Source: an uncultured Bacteroidales bacterium
GTDB lineage: Bacteria; Bacteroidota; Bacteroidia; Bacteroidales; F082
Reading direction: 5' to 3'
NCBI GenBank assembly: GCA_937896505.1
Contig: CALBNP010000044.1
Span: 1-19,227 of the forward strand
DNA: 19,227 nucleotides
Made by a program: the position numbers and the translations under genes. The notes under the pieces were generated by a model. The model saw nothing but the letters and a program-made list of their open reading frames with translations. It ran no database searches and was not told where the DNA came from. Below are positions 14,390-19,227 of this stretch, piece after piece (position 1 is the first letter of the stretch; the number at the start of each line of letters is the position of its first letter).

Positions 14390-14971
14390 TCAGAAAGTCT
14401 TCAGGACCTGATAGAGACGGTGCGTTGGCAGCCCCATGACGTTGTAGAACGAGCCTTGCAAGGCGCTGATTCCGACATAGCCAATCCATTCCTGAATGCC
14501 ATAGGCACCAGCCTTGTCGAACGGTTTGCAATGGTCTATGTAATAGGCCTTTTCGTCTTCGTCGAGGTTAGCAAATGTCACCTCCGACTTCACGGCAAAA
14601 GAAACCTCACGCTGCGCCGACCTCACCGTGACACCTGTCACCACGCGATGCGTCTTGCCCGACAACAGTTCCAGCATTCTGAAGGCATCATTCCTATCTT
14701 TCGGCTTGCCCAAAATTTCGTCACCGACGATGACCACCGTGTCGGAAGTGATAAGCAGGAAATCGGAAGGTAACTCCGAAACTTCGAAAGCCTTCGACTT
14801 CTGCAGGCTCAAGAACACTGGCACTTCATCGGCTGGCAGAATCGCATCGAAGATTTCGGGCGTTTCCTTGGTCTGCACCTTAAAATCGACTCCCATTCCC
14901 CGCAAAAGTTCCTGGCGGCGCGGCGACTTTGAAGCCAATACTACGTTATATCGTTTAAGGTTTCCTAACAT
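14390..14971 (-). CDS. maf: Maf family nucleoside triphosphate pyrophosphatase
   Basis: 193 residues from the ATG at 14971; a TTG at 14983 is an unlikely start. Maf proteins hydrolyse dTTP, UTP or modified nucleotides to monophosphates, a house-cleaning activity, and were first noted as septum formation inhibitors. Visible motifs are LASKSPRRQELL near the N terminus, LSLQKSKAFEV, ITSDTVVIVGDEILGKPKD with the metal-binding Asp, LSGKTHRVVTGV and FDKAGAYGIQ, matching the family pattern. It is transcribed divergently from lpxK with an exact -7 box 28 bp upstream and a strong terminator downstream. A 17-nt palindrome, AGACTTTCAGAAAGTCT, spans its stop codon (14384-14400). Confidence 0.95.
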   Translation of the reverse strand: MLGNLKRYNVVLASKSPRRQELLRGMGVDFKVQTKETPEIFDAILPADEVPVFLSLQKSKAFEVSELPSDFLLITSDTVVIVGDEILGKPKDRNDAFRMLELLSGKTHRVVTGVTVRSAQREVSFAVKSEVTFANLDEDEKAYYIDHCKPFDKAGAYGIQEWIGYVGISALQGSFYNVMGLPTHRLYQVLKTF

Positions 14972-14999
14972 GACTATAAACAATTCAAAATTTAATCAG

Positions 15000-15007
15000 C
15001 AAAATTA
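15000..15007 (-). promoter_or_regulatory. -7 element of the maf promoter
   Basis: Minus strand TAATTTTG, an exact TAnnTTTG match, 28 bp before the ATG at 14971. The -33 region on the minus strand is a T-rich TTTTCG, a partial match. Confidence 0.7.
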
Positions 15008-15039
15008 GCTAAAAAAACAGCCGATTGCCGAAAAAAGCC

Positions 15040-15047
15040 TATCTTTG
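15040..15047 (+). promoter_or_regulatory. -7 element of the lpxK operon promoter
   Basis: TATCTTTG is an exact consensus match, 11 bp before the ATG at 15059, which predicts a leader of only a few bases. It is divergent from the maf box, 32 bp away. Confidence 0.75.
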
Positions 15048-15058
15048 ACCCTTAATTT

Positions 15059-16129
15059 ATGAGGAAACTGCTGCTGCCCATATCATTACTTTACAACCTC
15101 GTGCTGTTTGTCAGGCACAAGTTATTTGATTGGCACATCCTGAAATCAACCCGATTCGACCTACCCGTGATTTGCGTTGGCAATCTCAGTCTTGGCGGAA
15201 CAGGAAAAACGCCTCATACTGAATACATTACGCGACTTTTATCATCAGAATATCGCTTGGCCATTCTCAGCCGAGGTTACGGACGCTCAAGCAAAGGTTT
15301 CCGCTTAGCCGACAATGCCTGCACTGCCGCCGACATAGGCGACGAACCAATGCAGTATTTCACCAAATTCGGCAATGTTCAAGTTGCTGTTGACGAAGAC
15401 CGTGTAGATGGTGTGCAAAAACTGCTTGGCACTCCTACCCCTCCACAAGTCGTCATTCTAGACGATGCTTTCCAACACCGCAAAATCGAAGCAGGATTAA
15501 ACATTTTACTCACTGATTATCAGCATCTTTATTGCGAAGACTATCTCATTCCCACGGGACGATTGCGCGACATCAAGCAAGCTGTCCGACGATCCGAAAT
15601 CATTGTGGTCAGCAAATCGCCCAAGAATATTTCCGAAGGAGAAAAAAAGCAGATTATCAGCAAACTGAATGTCAACGAAAAGCAAAAAGTCTATTTTTCC
15701 TATTTGGAATATGGAGCATTGCTGCCTTTAAACAAAAAAGCGAAGGAAACAAAAGCAAATCAAGCTGATAAAGCCTTGCTTTTCACCGGTATTGCGCAAC
15801 CTGAACCGCTTGTGAGACATCTGAGTTCGAGCTTCAACAAGGTCGAGAGCATTGTCTTTGGCGACCACCATTCCTACACAGAAAACGACCTCAAGAAAGT
15901 TGTTTCGAGATTTGAAGCGATGGAAGGGAAAGACAAAATCATCGTCACCACCGAAAAAGACGCTGCACGTTTGTCAAAATCTGCTTACCTTTGCCCACTT
16001 GAATCGTTGCCCTTGTTTGCGGCCCCGATTTGCGTTCGTTTCCATGAAGAAGAAAAGTTTAACGAAGATATAAAGGACTATGTACGACAAAATTCAACAA
16101 ACGGTTACGTTTCTGCGCCAAATGACTAA
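15059..16129 (+). CDS. lpxK: Tetraacyldisaccharide 4'-kinase LpxK
   Basis: 356 residues, family length. LpxK phosphorylates the 4' position of the tetraacyldisaccharide 1-phosphate made by LpxB, giving lipid IVA, at the cytoplasmic face of the inner membrane. An N-terminal membrane-associating helix (about residues 4-20) precedes the P loop GNLSLGGTGKTPHTEY at 41-56, SRGYGRSS at 71-78, GDEPMQY at 94-100, the LDDAFQHR motif at 134-141 (conserved Asp and His), PTGRLRD and, near the C terminus, VTTEKDAARL. It begins an operon and its last 50 bases overlap the 5' end of the purine nucleoside phosphorylase gene in a different frame. Confidence 0.96.
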   Translation: MRKLLLPISLLYNLVLFVRHKLFDWHILKSTRFDLPVICVGNLSLGGTGKTPHTEYITRLLSSEYRLAILSRGYGRSSKGFRLADNACTAADIGDEPMQYFTKFGNVQVAVDEDRVDGVQKLLGTPTPPQVVILDDAFQHRKIEAGLNILLTDYQHLYCEDYLIPTGRLRDIKQAVRRSEIIVVSKSPKNISEGEKKQIISKLNVNEKQKVYFSYLEYGALLPLNKKAKETKANQADKALLFTGIAQPEPLVRHLSSSFNKVESIVFGDHHSYTENDLKKVVSRFEAMEGKDKIIVTTEKDAARLSKSAYLCPLESLPLFAAPICVRFHEEEKFNEDIKDYVRQNSTNGYVSAPND

Positions 16130-16907
16130 CGGATTCGAACCTCAAGTGGGAGCCGTGTTAGGTTCAGGCTTGGGCGGACTTTCAAAAGGCATCGAAATCG
16201 AATATACCATACCATATAAGGACATTCCGAACTTCCCCGTTTCGACCGTAGCAGGGCACAAAGGGCAGTTATTGTTCGGCACTATCGCAGGAAAACCCAT
16301 CGTTGCTATGCAAGGCCGTTTCCACTATTACGAAGGCTACACCACCAAGGAAATCACCTTCCCTATCCGCGTGTTGGCTGCCTTGGGCATCCGATTCATC
16401 ATTCTCTCCAACGCCTCTGGCGGCATCAACCCGACCTTCAACGTGGGCGACGTGATGTTTATCAGCGACCATATCAACCTGTTGCCCAACCCACTCATCG
16501 GTCCACACGACGAGCGCTTAGGCGTGCGTTTCCCCGACATGGGCGAAGCCTACAACAAGAAGCTCATGAAACTGGCCGATGCCATCGCCTATTCGCTTGA
16601 CATCGACGTGCAGCATGGCGTTTATGTCGGCGACACGGGTCCATCCTACGAGACGCCTTCCGAATACCAGTATTACCGTGTTATCGGCGCTGATGCCGTG
16701 GGCATGTCAACCACGCCCGAAGCCATCGTAGCGCGACAATGCAACCTTCCAGTCTTTGGCGTATCGGTCATCTCCGACATCGGTGGCAAAGACATCGAAT
16801 GCTTCATCACACACGAAGAAGTCATCAGCGTCGTGATCAAGGCCGAGCCGAAACTCATCGCCATCATCACCGAACTCATCCGCCGTTCCGACGAAATCCA
16901 ATTCTGA
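16080..16907 (+). CDS. Purine nucleoside phosphorylase (trimeric, PNP-I type)
   Basis: 275 residues. PNP cleaves purine ribo- or deoxyribonucleosides with phosphate to free base and (deoxy)ribose 1-phosphate in purine salvage. Motifs are LGSGLGGL at 27-34 (phosphate site), VAGHKG at 57-62, QGRFHYYEGY at 78-87, NASGGINP at 111-118, GPSYETPSE at 187-195 with the base-binding Glu191, and DAVGMSTTPE at 205-214. At the position of human Asn243 this protein has Asp233 (VSVISDIGG), see findings. The ATG at 16080 gives the usual family N terminus, so the 50-bp overlap with lpxK is accepted; the next ATG (16122) would delete conserved sequence. The stop overlaps the next start as TGATG. Confidence 0.95.
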   Translation: MYDKIQQTVTFLRQMTNGFEPQVGAVLGSGLGGLSKGIEIEYTIPYKDIPNFPVSTVAGHKGQLLFGTIAGKPIVAMQGRFHYYEGYTTKEITFPIRVLAALGIRFIILSNASGGINPTFNVGDVMFISDHINLLPNPLIGPHDERLGVRFPDMGEAYNKKLMKLADAIAYSLDIDVQHGVYVGDTGPSYETPSEYQYYRVIGADAVGMSTTPEAIVARQCNLPVFGVSVISDIGGKDIECFITHEEVISVVIKAEPKLIAIITELIRRSDEIQF

Positions 16908-17656
16908 TGGCCATCTATTTCATCAGCGATTTTCACCTTGGTGTTCCCACTATCGAAGATAGCCAGATGCGGGAAAAGAAACTGCTACGTTTCCTCGACA
17001 GCATCAAGCCCGATTGCGAGGAACTTTTCCTCATGGGCGACCTTTTCGATTTTTGGTTCGAATACAAGACCGTGATTCCCAAAGGTTTTGTAAGACTCCA
17101 AGGCAAATTGGCAGCATTTGTCGATGACGGCATTCCCGTTCATCTTTTTATCGGCAACCACGACTTGTGGTCGTTTAGTTATCTCAGCGACGAACTTGGA
17201 ATCCAGCTGCACCGCGAACCCGAAATCATCACTCGCAAAGGCAAGAAGCTTTTCCTCGTTCATGGCGATGGCCGAGGTCCTGGCGACAAAGGCTACAAAT
17301 TCCTGAAGAAAGTCTTCGAATGCAGATTCAACCAATTCCTGTTCAGATGGTTGCATCCCGACCTTGGCATAGGTTTAGCCCTAAAATGGTCGCACAATCA
17401 CCGATTGAAAAAGCTGAAAAACGAGGTGGAGCGCGGCTATTATGACGACGTGGAGAAGACACGGCTTTACCAATACGCGCAAGAGCAAGCCCTGCTCGAC
17501 CCGAGCATCGACTTCTTCATTTTCGGTCACCAACACAAGCCCATGCAATACGCAACCGGCGACCACGCCCAGACTACCGTTGTCGGCAACTGGCTCCGCG
17601 ATTTCACTTATGCCGTTTTTGACGGAGAAAGCATTGAATTGAAACACTTTTCATGA
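16907..17656 (+). CDS. UDP-2,3-diacylglucosamine diphosphatase-like metallophosphoesterase (LpxH family)
   Basis: 249 residues from the ATG at 16907, which shares one base with the preceding stop (TGATG); an open upstream extension is a shadow of the PNP gene. LpxH hydrolyses UDP-2,3-diacylglucosamine to lipid X and UMP, the step before LpxB. All calcineurin-like metal motifs are present: ISDFHLG at 6-12, LMGDLFDFW at 42-50, IGNHDLWSF, LVHGDGRGPGDKGYKF and FGHQHKPMQ. The helical insertion between the HGDG and GHQH motifs (RWLHPDLGIGLALKWSH) is typical of LpxH-type enzymes. Co-transcription with lpxK supports the lipid A role; another phosphoesterase substrate is possible. Confidence 0.9.
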   Translation: MAIYFISDFHLGVPTIEDSQMREKKLLRFLDSIKPDCEELFLMGDLFDFWFEYKTVIPKGFVRLQGKLAAFVDDGIPVHLFIGNHDLWSFSYLSDELGIQLHREPEIITRKGKKLFLVHGDGRGPGDKGYKFLKKVFECRFNQFLFRWLHPDLGIGLALKWSHNHRLKKLKNEVERGYYDDVEKTRLYQYAQEQALLDPSIDFFIFGHQHKPMQYATGDHAQTTVVGNWLRDFTYAVFDGESIELKHFS

Positions 17657-17690
17657 TTTTTCTTTCAAGACAAAGTCGTGTTTTAGAAAC

Positions 17691-17720
17691 TATGTATGAA
17701 TTATTTATTTCATGTTTTTT
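17691..17720 (+). terminator. Possible weak terminator after the lpxK-pnp-lpxH operon
   Basis: ATGAA (17696-17700) can pair with TTCAT (17709-17713) around an A+T-rich loop, followed by a run of T. The stem is short and A+T rich, so this is only a candidate. Confidence 0.3.
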
Positions 17721-17743
17721 TCACAATCATTATCAGAAATTCC

Positions 17744-17751
17744 TAATTTTG
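17744..17751 (+). promoter_or_regulatory. -7 element of the 17775 lipoprotein promoter
   Basis: TAATTTTG is an exact TAnnTTTG match, 23 bp before the ATG. A T-rich stretch about 20 bp upstream (17714-17722) may serve as a degenerate -33. Confidence 0.7.
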
Positions 17752-17774
17752 CAGTGTCTTAAAATTTAATTACT

Positions 17775-18161
17775 ATGAAAAAGTTATTTACAATTCTGGC
17801 AGCAACAGTCATCATCATGGCAACCTGCGTTTCGTGCAACAAGGACAAAGTATCTCTCAACGGCACCTGGAAAGGCGAACTCTTAAACCTTGATAACCAA
17901 TCTATTGGCGAAAGAACACTTACATTCAACGACCCAGAACTCACTGTCTTCACCAAACTCCACGAAAATCCCGACGAAACTGGTTCTTACAAACTCAATT
18001 ACACCATCCATCAAAACGAGTCGACGAAAGAATATTACTTTACTACAAACGATCCCTTGCAGACCAGCCACTACTTCAAATTTACCGACAACAACAAAAC
18101 GCTCAACATTACGGGCAGCAATTCAACATTCCTGCTTCAAGGCGTATATAAAAAGCAATAA
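17775..18161 (+). CDS. Small predicted lipoprotein, lipocalin-like composition
   Basis: 128 residues. The signal peptide MKKLFTILAATVIIMATCVS leads to lipobox CVSC with acylated Cys21. The mature part begins SLNGTWKGELLNLD, then alternates short polar strands (ERTLTFND, SYKLNYTIHQN, EYYFTTNDP, HYFKFTDNNKTLNITG, TFLLQGVYK). The NGTW start plus repeated beta strands resembles small lipocalin-like or META-like envelope lipoproteins common in Bacteroidales, but I recognise no specific family. It has its own promoter and terminator and lies alone between the lpxK operon and a convergent M16 peptidase gene. Function unknown. Confidence 0.85.
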   Translation: MKKLFTILAATVIIMATCVSCNKDKVSLNGTWKGELLNLDNQSIGERTLTFNDPELTVFTKLHENPDETGSYKLNYTIHQNESTKEYYFTTNDPLQTSHYFKFTDNNKTLNITGSNSTFLLQGVYKKQ

Positions 18162-18181
18162 ACCACTAATTTTCAGACATT

Positions 18182-18219
18182 AACTAAAAAGAGCCGCTCG
18201 TAAGCGGCTCTTTTTAGTT
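18182..18219. terminator. Perfect bidirectional terminator between convergent genes
   Basis: AACTAAAAAGAGCCGCT (18182-18198) and AGCGGCTCTTTTTAGTT (18203-18219) form a perfect 17-bp stem with a CGTA loop. Its G+C core (GAGCCGCT) is flanked by A5 and T5, so it serves both the lipoprotein gene (stop at 18161) and the M16 peptidase gene (stop at 18225). Confidence 0.95.
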
Positions 18220-18224
18220 TTTCA

Positions 18225-19227
18225 TCATTCCTTGATGATGTCCTTATATTTCAGTTGCGTCACCTTGCCGAACTGCATTAGGTCTTTTGCATTGATTTTC
18301 TTCAAGTTGCCCGACATCATGATGACTACAGGACGGTCCTTTATCATTCTTGTGTAGAAATCGTAAATATCCTTGTACTCCACATTTCTAATCAGATCCG
18401 TCATCTCGGCACGCGGGTCATGGTCGTAGCCTTGTTCCATCCAACTTTGGACGGCGAATGGCTTTGAGCGGAACGAGTAATAATCGCTGGCACGCGACAT
18501 AATCAGGGCCTCTTTCGATGCCTTGAACTTCTCTTCACGCTCAGGCATATCGACAATCAGATCCCTGAAAGCGGTAATGCCTTCGATGGTTTTATCGGAT
18601 TGCGTTCCCAAAAAGCCGTACAGCGAGCCTGAAATCCGGTTCTGATTGTCGTAAGTGTAATAACCACGAGCGGTATAGCCCAACGAACGGAACTCACGAA
18701 TCTCTTGGAAAACAATCGAATACATGTCCGTTCCGAAATACTTGTTGAACACGCTGCACAAAGCCCTGTCTTTCTGGTTCATCTTTTCGCCTGGCACATT
18801 GAAATAGATGTTACTCTGGCGGAATTTCTTGCTGTTGGCCACCAAAACCTGCGGTTCGGTGTAAATCCTTGGCTGACGGATTTCCTTTTTGCCCTTCAAG
18901 GTGCCATCCACTAAATGATTGTCGTTCAGCATACAAACCACCAATTTCGGGTCAGTATTGCCGCTATAGGTCACATAACCATCATACTTTAAGGCTTCAG
19001 CAACCTCAGCCAAAAGCTGTTCGCCTGAAAGTTTCTTCCATTTCTTCAAAGGCATTTTTGACAGATACGTTGACTTTTCGCCATACAAGGCATATTCGCG
19101 CACCGCACTAGCCCATGTTGCGGCATCATTACGCGACATGGTTATGTTGGTAGATTCGCCTTCAACCAAGATTTTCTTCTTACTTTCGTCGTTCGACGGA
19201 TTGAACAGCTTTTCGTGGCACAGGCCA
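18225..19227 (-). CDS. M16 family zinc metallopeptidase, C-terminal part, 5'-truncated by window edge
   Basis: The frame is open on the minus strand from the window edge to TGA at 18225, 333 visible residues; there is no credible start inside the window. The sequence corresponds to the C-terminal, non-catalytic half of the long M16 (pitrilysin/insulinase-like) peptidases that Bacteroidetes export to the periplasm. Recognisable pieces are FRQSNIYFNVPG, CSVFNKYFGTDMYSIVFQEIRE (second-domain strand and helix), RSLGYTARGYYTY and RPVVIMMSGNLKKI. The metal motif HxxEH is expected in the unseen N-terminal half. Whether the full protein is intact cannot be judged. The transcript ends at the shared bidirectional terminator. 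Confidence 0.88.
   Translation of the reverse strand, partial: GLCHEKLFNPSNDESKKKILVEGESTNITMSRNDAATWASAVREYALYGEKSTYLSKMPLKKWKKLSGEQLLAEVAEALKYDGYVTYSGNTDPKLVVCMLNDNHLVDGTLKGKKEIRQPRIYTEPQVLVANSKKFRQSNIYFNVPGEKMNQKDRALCSVFNKYFGTDMYSIVFQEIREFRSLGYTARGYYTYDNQNRISGSLYGFLGTQSDKTIEGITAFRDLIVDMPEREEKFKASKEALIMSRASDYYSFRSKPFAVQSWMEQGYDHDPRAEMTDLIRNVEYKDIYDFYTRMIKDRPVVIMMSGNLKKINAKDLMQFGKVTQLKYKDIIKE

Noticed and set aside
14384..14400. 17-nt palindrome AGACTTTCAGAAAGTCT over the maf stop codon
   Set aside because: Short, with a single-base centre; could not loop well as RNA and is plausible by chance. Mentioned in the maf entry only.
16739..16906. Upstream extension of the LpxH-like gene
   Set aside because: It is inside the PNP gene in another frame and gives a His/Arg-rich low-complexity sequence; the DFHLG motif sits right after the ATG at 16907.
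1..19227. Search for tRNA, rRNA, CRISPR, IS ends, phage genes, toxin-antitoxin or defence islands
   Set aside because: No tRNA-like cloverleaf, spaced direct repeats, transposase, integrase or defence-type protein motif was found by eye; the gene content is housekeeping and envelope.

Overview
The window looks like an ordinary chromosomal stretch of a Bacteroidales (phylum Bacteroidota) genome. Supporting signs are: eight exact copies, and one 7/8 copy, of the Bacteroidetes -7 promoter element TAnnTTTG just upstream of predicted operon starts; weak or absent Shine-Dalgarno sequences; signal peptides of the MKKL...SC lipoprotein type; a TPR/PD40/OmpA protein; a propeller protein with a GCxD..NY..DGSC module; and gene neighbourhoods such as ffh-folD, surE-lpxB-comEC and lpxK-pnp. 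I see no tRNA, rRNA, IS, prophage, CRISPR or plasmid feature. No stretch over 300 bp lacks a gene; the longest gap is about 200 bp, between surE and maf.

Layout. 1-701: 3' part of gcvT (glycine cleavage), then a strong terminator. 819-1541: rhomboid protease with an acidic tail. 1560-6419 (minus): a tightly packed operon ffh > folD > secreted beta-propeller protein > TPR/PD40/OmpA cell-envelope protein; two of its junctions are ATGA overlaps. 6420-6545: divergent promoter region with an 8-bp repeat array. 6546-8270: yggS/PLPBP, a 7-bp repeat array that folds into a 61-nt palindrome, then a CaCA-type Na+/Ca2+ antiporter. 8351-8839 (minus): orphan lipoprotein. 8965-9855: EamA transporter, apparently leaderless. 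9861-14185 (minus): surE > small membrane protein > lpxB > comEC. 14186-14389: non-coding, with the surE promoter, a strong bidirectional terminator and a second 61-nt palindrome. 14390-14971 (minus): maf. 15059-17656: lpxK > purine nucleoside phosphorylase > lpxH-like phosphoesterase. 17775-18161: orphan lipoprotein. 18182-18219: perfect 17-bp bidirectional terminator. 18225-19227 (minus): C-terminal part of an M16 peptidase.

Themes. Three steps of lipid A synthesis (LpxH-like, LpxB, LpxK) sit within about 6 kb in two operons, together with nucleotide housekeeping (SurE, Maf, PNP). Envelope proteins (rhomboid, OmpA/PD40 protein, two lipoproteins, M16 peptidase, ComEC) are frequent. The coding content is conventional. 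The less expected signals are non-coding: short-period 7-8 bp arrays at three gene boundaries, two 61-nt palindromes with matching GTGAAA/TTTCAC ends, and very short predicted 5' leaders. I do not find convincing evidence of a new multi-gene system.
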